From: Antedon mediterranea | Lineage: Eukaryota; Echinodermata; Crinoidea; Comatulida; Antedonidae | Assembly (NCBI RefSeq): GCF_964355755.1 | Contig: NC_092679.1 | Location: 8,122,001 to 8,186,000 of the forward strand | DNA length: 64,000 bases | Direction: 5' to 3' | In this document: in pieces, positions 12,799-25,386 of the stretch | Layout of the letters: every line of letters begins with the position of its first letter | How positions within the stretch are numbered: position 1 is the stretch's first letter | Translations under genes and position numbers: made by a program | Notes under the pieces: generated by a model | What the model saw: the letters and a program-made list of their open reading frames with translations, nothing else | What the model was told of the DNA's origin: nothing | Database searches by the model: none

Positions 12799-13016
12799 TT
12801 TACTAGATGCAGTATTAACAATAAATGTGTATTGTAGTCTTTTTTTAAGATAGTTTGAGAACCAGTTTAGCGGAACTCCTCTTATACCATAAAATCTTAA
12901 CTTATCTAATAATATATCATGATCGATTGTATCAAACGCTTTTGATAAATCAAGGAAAACTCCTAGTGTGAACTCTTTATTCTCAATAGCGTTTGTGATT
13001 TTTTCAATCGATTGTA

Positions 13017-14345
13017 TTAAAGCATGACTAGTTGAATGGTGTTGTCTAAATTAAATCCATACTGTGTTTTACTCAGTACGTTATATTTTGAGAGGTAACA
13101 AATCGTTTGATCATACACAATCCTCTCAAATATTTTGGAAAAAAAGGGTAAAATGGAAATAGGCCGATAATTATTTATATCGGAGATGTCACCATTCTTA
13201 AATACCGGGATAACTTTAGCAATTTTTATATCAGCCGGGACACAGCCCGATGATAATGACGTATTAATAATATGCAATAAAGGTTTTAAAATAAACGGGG
13301 AAGCAGATTTTATGAGTTGGGCACTTATACCATCATGGCCAGGAGAAGTATTCTTTGTGTTTTTAATATAGTGGTTAAGTTCATGTTCAGTAACAGGCTT
13401 AAAAAACATTGAAGAGGTAAAATTTCCCTTTAAGAAAGTTCTGTGGGTGATTTCTTCATTTTGAGATTCATGCCTAAATTTATTATTTAGTTTTTCTCCA
13501 ATATTAATAAAAAAAGAGTTGAATGCATCAGCTTTCTCATCATTATCAGAGAAAGTCTCAGTACCCAATTTTATTTTTGTAGGCAAATTGGTAGTCTTTT
13601 TCCTACCCATTATATCATTTAGGATTGTCCACGTTTTTTTAATATCTTGTTTATTTCGTTCAAACTGGACCATATAATATTCTTTTTTCCGATTTCTAAT
13701 AGTAGTGGTTAACTTGTTTCTAAAATGTATGTACGTACTTTTATTAGTAGTGGTGTTATTTTGTTTGTACTTTTTATATAATTTATGTTTTTGAGAGATA
13801 GCTCTGGCAATTTCAGCTGTGATCCAAGGAGATTTTAACTTGTTCGCCTTATTTCTAATTCGTTTTAAAGGGAAACAATTATCAATTGTTTTATTTAAAG
13901 TGTTTGTAAAATTTTGATAAGCAACATTCGCATTATTTGAGAATAGCACATCATTCCACTGATTACTTTGTAATTCTTGCAAAAAATACTCCGTTTGTTG
14001 AGGAGAGTATTGTCGTTTATATACAAATCGAGGATATTGCTTATTATGTTTTTCCAAAGTATCTACACAGAATATTGGGAAGTGATCAGAAATATCAGTA
14101 ATAAGTATTCCACTTTTAAGGGACGTAGTAAAAGAATCGATGTTGCAATAAATGTTATCAATTATTGAAGCACAATTATCGGATATTCTAGTAGGACTTT
14201 TTATGATTGGCTGAAATGACTGAGAAAATATTGTGTCTAAGTGTGATTGGATAGTGTTGTCGGTAGATTGTTGGAGTAAGTTTATGTTATAGTCTCCCAC
14301 AAGGTAAGCTTTCTTTTTTTCTAGATTAACATTTGCATTACACAT
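13017..14345 (-). pseudogene. Endonuclease-RT linker and RT fingers of nested retrotransposon
   Basis: 442 codons on the minus strand. The beginning matches the end of an EEP endonuclease (LVGDYNINLL, then SDHFPIF). Next come a basic linker (KSPWITAEIARAI) and RT fingers (NTSPGHDGIS, AKVIPVFKNGDI, NYRPISILPFF, QYGFN). A frameshift at about 13030 separates it from the palm domain at 12798. A short endonuclease frame at 14321-14563 overlaps its start. Confidence 0.85.
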
Positions 14346-15177
14346 GTTAATTCATCATCAAACTTTTGCAAGGAACGTGAGGGTGGTCTATAAACTATAC
14401 CACAAATAACATTATTTCCTGATTCTAACTCAATCTCAATAAAAATAGTCTCTGCTTCAGTCATACAAGATGACAGATCATTTCTAATAATATATGTTAG
14501 TTTGTTGGTAACATAGAACGCTACCCCACCACCTCTCTTATCTTTCCTATCATTGTGAATCAAACTGTAGCCTGGTAACTGGTATAGATTAATATTATCT
14601 TTTTCGGTTAACCAGGTTTCACTGAAGGCAATAACGGAGAAGGCATGTACGAGTGAGTCTAAATAGTTGGGAATAGGTACGAGTTATTTTGGGTACGAGT
14701 TGACCACTTCTAGTCTAGTACTGTAAGACCAGGCCTACTCTTCGCGATACATCGCGATAGCGCCCACACGTTGAGCCTTGAATTGAGTTTGCATAGCTAG
14801 GCCTAAATGATAAGCCTACATTTTAAAAGGTGTATACTGTATTTCTTTATGATTTAAGTCGTAGGCTGCTACTACAAGTTACAATAATTATTATTATTAG
14901 TAAGAAAACGTATACTGTGTAGTATTTCAAATATGCTACCCTCTAATAATAATGAAACGATCCATTTGATGATCTGGGTTTTCTAGTTCTATTTTGGAAC
15001 TAGAAAACTCAGATATTGATATCTGAGTTTTCTAGACCTAGAAAACTCAGATATATCTGAGATCTGAGTTTTCTAGACACCCATCGAGATTGGATGCATT
15101 AATATAATACATCGTGGAGGCAGTTAGCATATATTTATTTATCAAAAAATATATTCATAAAATAATAATTAAGCAAT

Positions 15178-16000
15178 GTAAGATTCAAGATTCAAGATTC
15201 AAGAAATTTTATTTGTCCATAAAAATAGAAAAACAAACATAAAAAATGTTACAACAATATTAAAACGTGCAGTATTATAACAGATTAAAATACAAGATAA
15301 AAAGTTAAAAATAAAAAAACTGTTAAAGATGTAAAACTATTTAAAAATTGCATTATCGTCTTACATTAGAATTAAAAATATGAATGCTATTTACAACGAA
15401 GGATTTTCTAGTTCTACAAAGATTTGCTCTTGGAGGTCGTAGCCTAATACCTGATCTATTTAAGTTATAAAAGTAATGTAACGGATGAGTGGGGTCTTTC
15501 ATAATATTGTTTACTTTTTTTTAAATACTCTTTTCATAGATAAATGAACAAGGCGTTAGATCAGCTTTAATAATACGTTGTGCAATTTTACGTGGTCTCT
15601 CAATATTTTTCTTATCATTATCAGTATAGTTACCATAAAGACATCCAATGTTAAAAGATAAAATACTTTGAATAATACTTTGATAAAATAGAATTAAAAT
15701 AGTGTTATCAACTCTATAATTTGCTTGAGTTTTCTGAGAAAGTAAAGCCTTTGAGATGCCTTCTTGGAAATCATGATAGAGTTTGACTCCCAATTTAATT
15801 TGTTGTCAATTATAGTACCTAAGTATTTGTATTGGGTTACTCTTTCAACCTCGGTTTCTTTAATAGTTATTACATTATGTTCAACTGCGGTTTTACGCAT
15901 CTATTACCATCTCTTTGGTTTTAGTAATATTAAGTATTAAGTTCATATCCTCACACCAAATAACAAATCTTCCAACTTCATTAACAAATTCATTCATTCA
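15178..16000 (-). mobile_element. 3' fragment of a non-LTR retrotransposon with (attcaag) tail
   Basis: Minus strand. Peptides resemble the RT C-terminal part: LNITKTKEMVID, YKYLGTIIDNKLNW, and a connecting-region frame at 15521-15793. Frames are broken near 15900 and 15790. The 3' end is marked by three tandem copies of attcaag at about 15181-15201. The 5' side is truncated just before 16000, next to another element's 3' region. Confidence 0.75.
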
Positions 16001-16478
16001 TTAAGTCTAATGATATTAATACAAACTCAGAAAAAGAAGCCAATTCACACTCATATTAAGCTCAAATCTTATCAATAAAACCGAAGCTTAAAAACTATAA
16101 ATGACAAAAAATTGAGATCGATCTCTTCATCAGCGGAACCTTAAGAAATCATCAACGTGGTGACTACTTCTACAGGTATAGAGTAGGAAATTAAAGATTA
16201 TAAAATAAATAACTTTATTTGAACAGACGCTTTTAGAACAGCGGCACACGTTTTATGACGGTGCGTTCATAAGTTTAAAGAAAAAGAAAAGGAAATGAAT
16301 TATACAATAGTTAATTAACAAATTAAAGTATGAAAATAAACTTTAAGATCAACGAATACAGTAAACACAAATAGAAATTTAAAAAGATTTACAGAGATGT
16401 ACACCAGTCTTTCTCTGCAACATTAAATACAATATACAGTGAAAATTAATAAACAAAATTATAAAGCAACAATGCAAA

Positions 16479-18840
16479 TTAGCTCTTTTTTAACTCTGAT
16501 CTTTTTTTCCAGGCAACTTTAAGGAAATTCTTACAGTATTTGTCAAATGCTGTCAAGACAGCTTTACTAGGATCCAAGTTAATATCTCCCCCTAAAACTA
16601 TAGTAGTTTTTTCATTAACATCAGCATTTATAAAATGTTCCCATGTTGCAGACTCATCCAAATTTTCAAGGTCATTATTTAGCTTCACTAATTGGATCTC
16701 CCTTATAGCATTAAAAGCTTCGCAATTAAATAAAAAATGCTGTACATTTTCTATTTCACCACTCTGACATATAGTGCAGTGGCCAGATATTTCTTTAGAC
16801 CATTTACAGGTTCGTCCATCTAGAGGTAAAGTGTTGGATCTTAATTTAAATTTTAAGCTTGCACCTGTGAAATTGGTTTTATCAAGAAGATAACTCTCAA
16901 GGCTAGGACTTTCTTTTAGTTTGGAGTAATCTTCAAGGGATGACTTTTGGTTTATATTATTTAACCAATCCAAAGTGTATGCATCTGCAACATGGTCATC
17001 TATGGTTTTAACAGAGAATGAATTAAAAGTATAATTTTCAGTATCAAAAACTTGTTCAAACATATTTAAGTCTTGGCATTTATCTAAAGTTTCTTTACAT
17101 AAAGCTAAAAAGTTGTATTTTAATGAATCAAAATCACTGTTGAGTTGAAACATGCAATGGAGTGAAATATTAGGCCATCTATTTACATTCATATTTATAA
17201 CACGTTTGAGGTATTTGATTTTAGTAATTTCATGTGTTTTTGATAATGGACTCCATCCTAAATCACCATATAGTGCTTGTTGCGGTGTGCATCTCGGAGC
17301 TTTTAGCAGGAATCTGGCCATTTGTAGCTGTAATTTTTCTAAATTGTAAATATCGCTTTTTGAATTACAGTGCCATACACCACATGCATAGTTAATCGAG
17401 GGAAGTGCAATTGTTTTCCATAGGATATTCCCGAAATAGACCCTATTGAAATCATCAAGATTTCCTATTATACCTTTAATATATGCGATTAGACGATTTC
17501 CTTTTTGTATAACATGTTGGTAGTGACCATGCTCTTTTTGATTTGCACAAATTATTACACCTAGATATTTATAATTGTTTACCTCAGTTATAAATTCATC
17601 TCCAATTTTCCATTTTTTATCACGATTGACACGTTTCCCAGTAACCATTACATTAGATTTGTCATAATTGAAGCTTAACTTCCACTCCTTTGCATATTTC
17701 CCTGCAATATCCAGCATTTTTAACATTTCAAATTCATTATTAGCTAGCAAAACAACATCATCGGCCCAAAAGAGGCCACCCATCCATGAACCATTCATTC
17801 TAACTCCTAAATCATTACTACGGAGCATTTTAACAAATTCATTTATGAAGATACAAAATAATATTGGGGATAAAACGCATCCCTGTTTTACACCCTTATT
17901 TACATTAAATTGATCTGTAAGATCATTCCCCATTCTAACCTTTGCTTTGACATTACTATACAAACACTTAATGATTCGCCAAACCTTTCCCCTTATTCCG
18001 ACATCCCACGCTGATTTTAATAGGCCTTCACGCCACACACTGTCAAAAGCTTTTCGGAAGTCCAGGAAGGCTAGATATGTATTTTTCCCTTCTTTTGTTC
18101 GACATGTTAGAATACTTTTAAGGGTAAAAATATGATCTTCACATCTATGTTGTGATCTAAAGCCTCCCTGGACTTCCGAGAGCAGATCTTCTTTTTCAAT
18201 GAAACTAGAGATATGCATAGAAATAACTCTGTTAAATATTTTTGATATACATGAAGTTAGTGAAATACCTCTATAGTTGTTTAAATCTGCTTTGTCCCCT
18301 TTTTTAAAGATTGGAACAATTATACTCAAGTTCCATTCACTTGGGATCTTTTCAATTTGAATTAATTTGTTAAATAACTGCATTAGAGACATTACAATTG
18401 CATTACCACCATTTTTAAGAAGTTCGTTCGTAATATTGTCAACTCCTGGTGCTTTATTATTTTTTGCAGCCAACAATGCTTCCCGTATTATCTGTAGATC
18501 CATTATTATATCTGTTAACAGGTTTTGATTATCATTGTTATTGTCATGAGTATTGTAAGATCTATTGTACAATTCATTAACTTCTCTGTTTATTAGATAG
18601 GAAAAGCAATCTTTATCTGTGTTAGGCTCACCAAGATTTTCCCAGTATTTTTTAGCATTGTCCAAAATTTCTTTTTTGTCTGTAATAATTTCCCCTGAAT
18701 CTAAAGATTTAATACAAGTGATACCTGATTTGTGTTTTCCATCAGCACTTTTTAAGATATTCCAGAAGTCCCTGCAGGAAGGCCCCCCTTTATTTGCAAT
18801 TTCAACAGATTTATTAACTCTACTCTCTATAATTTTCCTA
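16479..18840 (-). mobile_element. 5'-truncated non-LTR retrotransposon with near-intact RT ORF
   Basis: A long minus-strand frame (728 codons from 18665, open back to about 18840) carries a complete reverse transcriptase: [61 protein letters not shown], and GGLFWADDVVLLA at the active site. YKYLGVIICANQ and a C-terminal Cys/His motif (CTICQSGEIENVQHFLFNC) follow. The first active-site aromatic is Trp rather than the usual Tyr or Phe. Homology runs upstream through SCRDFWNILKSADGK and stops at about 18840, so the endonuclease is missing. The 3' UTR runs to about 16010. It is the best preserved element here. Confidence 0.88.
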
Positions 18841-19179
18841 CACCGCCCTCATTTACGTATCGGCAAGAAAACTGCGGAATATTCCATTATTCCTAACTCA
18901 TTAACATTCATCCTAATACGTATTATTAATAATACAACAAAAAATAAATTAATTAAAAGATTTTTGTACCCCGTTTAACTTCTTTAGATAGATTAATAGA
19001 TTAACTATAATAATATTTTTATCACTATGCCTTAATCAATAAAGAAAAACATTTTGATAGATATTTCGTTATTAATAAGATGGATAATGCGAGTTAATAA
19101 TTATAATATTCGGTGCTGCGTGGTGTTGTTGAGAAGTATAGATACGTTCTTAATCAATATCTTTAGAATTTCAAGCTGA

Positions 19180-19188
19180 TCACGTGAC
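19180..19188. promoter_or_regulatory. CLEAR/E-box upstream of the LAMP gene
   Basis: tcacgtgac lies about 80 bases upstream of the LAMP start codon and, with the preceding a, matches the CLEAR consensus gtcacgtgac at nine of ten positions. LAMP genes in vertebrates are TFEB targets through such sites. Binding here is inferred. Confidence 0.5.
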
Positions 19189-19266
19189 AAAATCAATAGG
19201 GCAAATTCAGTGTAGGTCATTCAATGACAGACGAAAGGAATTATAAAGAAATAGCAGGAGAAGAAA

Positions 19267-22200
19267 ATGGCGTGTTCTAATCATATATTTATCATCCTTG
19301 TCGTCGTTTTAATGTTACTTGTAGTAGGTAAGCGACAACATGTATATTTGTTATTAACTTAGTTGATATTATATTGATACAGGGGTTGTATCGTAAAGTG
19401 CTAGGAACGTTTTGCATGCAGAATATTATCGCTAATGCAGTCAATGGTCTTTGAGAACCGATGTATTTCCTGTGTGTTAATATGTATTTCTAGCACATGT
19501 AGAGACCGATAATGCTCAATAGCAAATGAGTATATTTTGATTGTACGAATGAAACTGTTAATATAATAAAGCGTGCATGTTATAAGCTAAAAATCATGTT
19601 CCGAATATTATGAGCACTGTTTCTATAATTTGACAGTATGATTTATATAATTATATATATACATATAGGCCTATTCAATATCATTATAGGAAAGACTGAT
19701 TTGTACATGAGTTTTTTTTTTCAATCGACGGGTTTAAGTAAAATTGTTTTTTTTTTCTCAAATTGTGATTTAACAGAGGAGACCCAACCCTAAATGCTAA
19801 TTTTATAACGTCTCATTTCTTGCGTCGTTATATGCGTGTCACTTCATTATAAGAATGTAAGAGATAAGCAAAAAAGAATGTGGAAACTTTACACCATGTA
19901 TATAAATATATATATTTATTGGTCTGTGTGAAATATACAGTCATGTAACATGAATTTATGATTTACGATTTACATTATGAAGATATTAGCAAAAGTTATG
20001 AATATGATAATGTACACATTTGGCATAGACAAGTCTAAACTGACCAGTTGTAACTGGAAATTAATTAATTTTTAAACGGATTAACAATCTCAACAATTTG
20101 TATTAATTTGTAAATATACATGAAATTCAAATTGCAAATCGTCAAATTTATTGGAACATTATAATCGTGATTTTCAAGAGTCGTTCAGTGATATTTGATT
20201 TTCTTTACTGGTGATCTAATAAAGTCTCGATTGTCGTCTGAAAACACGGCAATCGATTGTGTACACTTAAGATTTAATTAGTATTCACGTTTGTAATCTA
20301 AGTGCATAGACATTGTTAAATTATGTAATATATTGTGGTTACAACTCATGACGGCGGCTTAAATTGATGAACTTTGTGCAAAATCCTAACCGACGGCGGC
20401 ATTAATATTTAGGTGATACGACGCAAGGTCTGTGTATCATCTGCTTTTTCTTGTAAATCCGGGTTTTTGTGACGGCCTGCTATCAAACGACACGTGCTCT
20501 TTTTGTAATGTTAGTAACGTATATAGACTTTTCAAAAATACGTTACGAGCCCACGACGTGCGTTTTGAACGAAATAAGGGAACACGTGCACGTCAAACTT
20601 TTAATCGCCTTGAAAATAATGTAGGCATAATCAAATTTGTTTAGAAAATAACGTACCCTCAAATATTTCTTATTCAGATCAAACTTGTAAATAGGATTTA
20701 ACTCTTTTTTTTTACCAAAATAAGAAAATCATGTGTAAATTAACAAAATATAACATAAACCATTGCTCAAGTAAATAACAATTTACATAATGATTTTATT
20801 CAATTCAGCTAAGGGCCAATTCACTACAGAGTCGGACTCAATCGATTATCAGTCAGTTACAGAAACCTATGAAGAAAGTGAGTCAATAAAGTCAACAGAA
20901 TTATCATCAGAATCTTCAGCAGAACCTACATCAGAACCTACAACAGAACCTAAATCAGAACCTACATCAGTAGAGCCATTTACTGTAGGCAAGCCAACAA
21001 ATAAAATGAATACCACAGACGAACTACCGGTAAGGCTTTCGCGTCACTACATTTTGTCACCAAAAATCACTCTAAAGCAAGAGGCGCCCTTTCGTATTGA
21101 TGATGCAATCTCTTTTTTTATCCTCATTGACAGGTGGTGGTGCCATCCAAACCACTTGGTCCATATGAGTTCCAAGTTCTTGATGATGATACCGGTAAAG
21201 TTTGCATCAAGGCATATATTGAAGCAGAATTGATTGTTCATTACATTTCTTCAAAAAAGGTAGTTTTTGTATATTTGTATGCCTACAATATTAATAAAAC
21301 AACTTGAATGAAGTTGCTAAAATGTAATGTACGACTTTCCCGAATTGCTAATTTTTGTTTTCATAGACATCATTACAACAGGCAACAATTCCTGTTGATA
21401 CAAAATCTGAAGTTGAAGGTACATGCAATCAAGAACAAGCGATACTTACACTCGTTTGGTCTTCAAAATACCAGTATTCTCTGCAAACAACATTTAACAT
21501 GGTACGAAACTATTTGGCATTACTAATCATGTGTACTAGTCTTATAAACTTTTATATTTTATTTTATTACACCTCATTTATAGAGGGTGACCCTAAACAG
21601 CGTATGCTGACAATCAATTCACTTTTGTCTGTAGGTACCGTACGTATCACCACAATTTCGTAGAATATAAATACATTATAGTGTAGAACACAGCCTCCCG
21701 CAACCATTTTTGATCGCGACCCAATGCCCCTATTTAGGGAGTTCTCGCGACCCAACATTAAATTGGGAGAGAGGGGCGATGACGAAGCGAATTTTGTTAA
21801 ATGACACCATAAAGGGCCGGAAATGGTATCTCGCATGTAATGGCGGCCGGAAATGACACTTATTGATAATAGCGCGCTCTCAATTGGCAAAACGATCGTA
21901 GCCTACCTTTTCCGCCGGTATCTTATTAACAACGAACTATGCATCAAAAGCGTCGTTGGTTCCCAATTGTGTGTACGTTACTCGCCTTAACATAGGGAAA
22001 ATTTCACATCTAGATCATTCATATTGATAAACAGTTTTAACATCGGAAACAATTTCGCGATCCATCAATTTTTTTCGCCACCCAAACATTGGGTTGCCAC
22101 CCATAGGTTGTGAAACGATTAGAACATTATAAATTACAACAATCACGGTATTTCTTCCCGTTTAGATCAATGATTCAGTAAAATGTTCAAATTCAAAGAA

Positions 22201-23091
22201 CGGAATGTGTTGGATGTTGACGTCTATACAGTTCACGTACAATTCCGCTGATAGCACGTATTTCTACCACGCTAAAGACGGTGAGTGATGAATAAGGAAA
22301 TAAATAAATAGGAACGAGAATAAAGAAGGATTAGATAAAAGAGGGGAGAAGGGAGTTATTATGAAAAATTGTTGTGGGGTGTTGGGAGATTGAGATAAAA
22401 AGAGAGATAAGGAGAACAAAAAAAGAGTGCGGAGAGAGAGAACACTGTGAGCTAACGATGTTGAATGACGAAAGTGATATTTTTACCACTAACAAATACT
22501 ATTTTTTATTTATTTATTTTAGCTCGAAAAAAGACTGTGCAATCAAGCGTTAATAAAGAATTTTTCAAAACACCAGATACCATGTCTCAAACATGTAATA
22601 AAGATGTTCTATTAAAGCTACCAGCAGCGTCAGACAATAATAAAGATGAAGTTGATATTAAATTCATCAAACTACACATTCAGCCATTTAGTTTAGTGAA
22701 CAGTACATATGGACCCCGTAAGTTTTTTGGTCGTTTTGTCCGCGCACGTATTTATATTAGGTATGTATTACGTATTGTCAAACGCACACATACGTTTGTA
22801 TAAACCGACGTGTTTATAATAGTTGTGTACGACTTTTGTAATATTAATATAGACAGTTGTAACATAAAGTAATGTTATATGTTTTGTTTTCATACTTTTT
22901 AAAACCATTATTTTGTACCATATTCTGTAGGTAAAGAATGTGAGGAAGGTAATGCTGGGTCTCAAAGTGTCGTGTCAGTGGCCGTGGGAGCTACACTTGG
23001 TGTAGTTATCCTTATCGTTATAATCATATATGCAGTTGGAAGACGGATTGGCGCCATCAACGACAGAACTGGTTACAAGTCTGTAGACTGA
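19267..23091 (+). CDS. LAMP-family lysosome-associated membrane glycoprotein
   Basis: Type I lysosomal/endosomal membrane glycoprotein of the LAMP family. Seven exons join in phase to 337 aa: 19267-19327, 20809-21029, 21134-21259, 21367-21501, 22166-22280, 22523-22717, 22931-23091. Residues 1-22 are a signal peptide (IFIILVVVLMLLVV). Residues 23-94 are a Ser/Thr/Glu/Pro-rich mucin-like stem with SEPTTEP repeats. A single LAMP-like luminal domain follows (YEFQVLDDDTGKVCIKAY; CNQEQAILTLVW; CNKDVLLKL then IKLHIQPFSL). A transmembrane helix spans 298-320, and a short tail 322-337 carries the lysosomal sorting signal GYKSV. Exon 5 adds two cysteines (VKCSN, GMCWM) beyond the usual four, suggesting an extra disulfide. 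AATAAA follows at 23147. Intron 4 hosts a hAT-like relic. LAMP1/2 versus CD68-like orthology was not resolved. Confidence 0.85.
21691..22120. mobile_element. Short hAT-like non-autonomous relic in LAMP intron 4
   Basis: The left end cagcctcccgcaacc and right end ggttgtgaaacgatt, with internal cgcgaccca and gccaccca strings, resemble hAT-type ends (compare cagtggttctcaacc). Flanking gtagaaca and ttagaaca differ at one position and could be an 8-bp target duplication. No transposase frame is present. Short frames on the minus strand here are not genic. Confidence 0.45.
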
Positions 23092-24809
23092 GGTGTGACG
23101 TCGAATTTTGTTACTGTGACTACGATTTGAATGTATGTATTTAGATAATAAATACTGTAGGTTGAAATTAAGTATATTCATGCGTTATTCAAGTTTTCCA
23201 CATCGATACAAATCGTTTATTGATCCTAGGATAATATTAAATGAGATATTAAACCGTACGCCTACTGAAAATAATATTATTTTATTAACCTAGACTACCT
23301 AATTGTACGAGTTGCACTTGATCTTTGCAATGAGTGGGGATAACCATTAAATAAATACTCTTTGGGAACGATGGGAATCACTGAAGCAAAGTATCAACAT
23401 AAATTAATGTTCATGGTATTTTTAAATGTATTCATTGCTCTATAATCTATAATAATGTCATTATTTTGTATACAAGATAGTAACTGTCCATTCTTATAAA
23501 ATGTGCACTGGTTTGCTTAATTATAGTTTGTATATCGTTTGTTAGTGTCATGTGTGTATGTTTTAATTAATAGTTATGTCAGGCAAGAGTTGTTTGATTA
23601 TGTCGACTCTTTCATGACTCGAATAAGAACAAATTTAGACCACAAGGGAAAGTGTAACACAGGTAAACAGTGTGTATCAATTTATATTAAATGTATAATA
23701 TAATGTGAAATTGAATGTTAGTATTACCATGTCGATCCTATTTAGCAATAAATTAATTGATATTGAACTGTGACCTTGTAATGTTTTCACCCATACTGTC
23801 TTATTGATTATTTATCAGTCATCAATATTTATCGGCAAAGATGAATCCTCACACTCGACATTGCAATTCTGCGCCGTTTTAACCGCAATGTTTGGCAACA
23901 ACCAAAAGCGATAATAAAAAAAAGGGCGGTCGCATGGAATGGGTATACTTTGTATCTACGGAAGTCGCGATCGAAAAGGCACATATTATTATCCTGAGAT
24001 CCCTGTGATATGCACTTAAATCTCCATGGAGCTATTTTAACAATAGGTAAATGACAAGCACGAAGTCTTTAGCTAATATTAGTATAGGACCCTGTTGTTA
24101 CTCATCCAACTAAATTTACGTACGTTTAGATCATTTACTGCGTGCACTGTGGGCATTTTCTCTGGGGTTCAATCACTTCAGCACAATCCGTCGTACCTAC
24201 AATATAATCATTAAAAATGTACAGATAAAATACTCGATCACCATTAGGCTAGTAATTAACCAGTAATTTGAAGGCAGGATAAACATTATTTGCAAGGCTG
24301 GAAAATGTATATAAATCGATCAGTCACTCAGCCTGTACTAATCGCCATGCTGTAGGCACGTCCCTGCTGCTGTCTCCAGTTGTAAATACACTTAAAAATA
24401 CAAATTGAAGTTATTGATCAATAAAGAATATACAACAGCAAAACGGAAATGTCGATCTTATTAACATAGAAATATTTTTTAACTTGAATGATCAGTTTGG
24501 CAAATCGAACACCATTTATGCAGGTATCCCACAAATATTAAACAAAATATGGCTCGTTTATGTGTCGTTATTTGAAAACATAATAGTAATTCGTCGTCGG
24601 TATCTTTTTTATTGAAGAATTCTTCTTATTACTTTATCAATTGTAGGCGCTACTATTATATGTTTTTACCCTCATCATTGAAATTTTAGAAATCGATCAT
24701 GCATAAGATGTTTGTATCAATGAACTATTTCAAAGTATAGTTATTTATGACTGAATATTGATTTGTGCATAATCTATGTCATCATCACTATAGTTTACAA
24801 ATTCGAAGG
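23092..24809. other. Non-coding stretch downstream of LAMP
   Basis: AT-rich DNA after the LAMP stop. It begins with the presumed 3' UTR and AATAAA at 23147. I see no splice-flanked open frame, no tRNA-like fold and no repeated block linked to other parts of the window. Confidence 0.5.
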
Positions 24810-24964
24810 TTATAAGTCTATGACGTCGTCTTCAATTTCGATTTTGTCCCCAAGATTACGTGCGTGAATGATTCTGCGGCGTCTTTCATTTTCGGTACAC
24901 CTGTTCACATGACCTGCTGTATTCACGCCTCCTCCTGGATACCGCGGGTAAACGGGTTGGCACA
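24810..24964 (-). CDS. Orphan terminal exon, function unknown
   Basis: Minus-strand open frame with a good acceptor (tttcacacag) at its upstream edge and TAA at 24810-24812. The encoded tail includes CQPVYPRYPGGGVNTAGHVN, RCTENERRRRIIHARN and ends DKIEIEDDVIDL. Composition (basic block, then acidic terminus) and local GC are unlike the flanking AT-rich DNA, which suggests coding. Splicing needs one base from the previous exon. I found no partner exon between 24970 and 28900, so the rest may lie in small exons I missed, or the call may be wrong. No family was recognised. Confidence 0.45.
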
Positions 24965-25104
24965 CTGTGTGAAAGGACCAAGAACTTAAACATAAACAAT
25001 AACGTAATTTATGTGTAATTTATTCGACAAATATTACCTACTGTAAAAGAATAATTACCGGTATACAGCATGAATGGTTATTAAGTATAAATGACATTCA
25101 CCAT

Positions 25105-25200
25105 AAAACCCCAGTGGTAGGCCTATAATGGTCAAGAAATCTGCATATCAAGCAGAACATTCCGTGTTCGAATCTCGGTTGTGGTCTGTGCCTGTGATGT
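25105..25200 (+). repeat. Possible tRNA-derived SINE head
   Basis: An A-box-like cccagtggtaggc at about 25112 and a B-box-like gtgttcgaatctc at about 25162 occur in the order of a pol III internal promoter. No complete tRNA cloverleaf was found. Confidence 0.35.
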
Positions 25201-25386
25201 GTATATAGGGATATTACACATACACACAGAGCCAACAGTTTGTCTTGGACTTGCGCACTTCATACATCATTTTATGCTATCCATTTTAAATATCTTGTTT
25301 TTAAACTTCTGCATTCTTCTTACTCATCTCATCCATTTTGTCTTGGTGAAAAGAGAGTGTATTTTACATTCCTCATTATAGCAGGG

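Larger units (their letters stand above)
11656..14640 (-). mobile_element. 5'-truncated non-LTR retrotransposon (Jockey/CR1-like)
   Basis: Minus-strand element. The 5' end (near 14640) starts inside the endonuclease domain (SETWLTEKDN, then GGGVAFYV and CGIVYRPPS). A linker and reverse transcriptase follow: [42 protein letters not shown] and the catalytic YADD. A C-terminal region ends at 11857, and an attcaattcaattc tail lies at about 11660. The coding sequence is broken by frameshifts near 14340 and 13030-12800, so it is dead as read. The 14-base string aggcatgtacgagt occurs on both sides (about 11603 and 14642) and may be its target duplication. Confidence 0.88.
11282..15082. mobile_element. 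Foldback/MULE-like element with 9-bp target site duplications
   Basis: Imperfect terminal inverted repeats of about 330 bp (11282-11600 and about 14815-15082) begin gggtgtctagaaaactcag and end with its complement. Both outer ends are flanked directly by atcgagatt (11273-11281 and 15083-15091), a perfect 9-bp duplication. Nine-base duplications and long TIRs are typical of Mutator-like elements. Each arm has subterminal palindromes of the ctagaaaactcagatatc type. The element holds no transposase of its own; its middle is occupied by a nested retrotransposon (about 11656-14640) and local gtacgagtt repeats. Confidence 0.85.

Noticed and set aside
16540-18978. Plus-strand frames of 60-119 codons
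   Set aside because: They are antisense shadows of the long minus-strand reverse transcriptase frame.
21567-21890. 107-codon minus-strand frame
   Set aside because: It falls across a hAT-like relic in a LAMP intron and resembles no protein.
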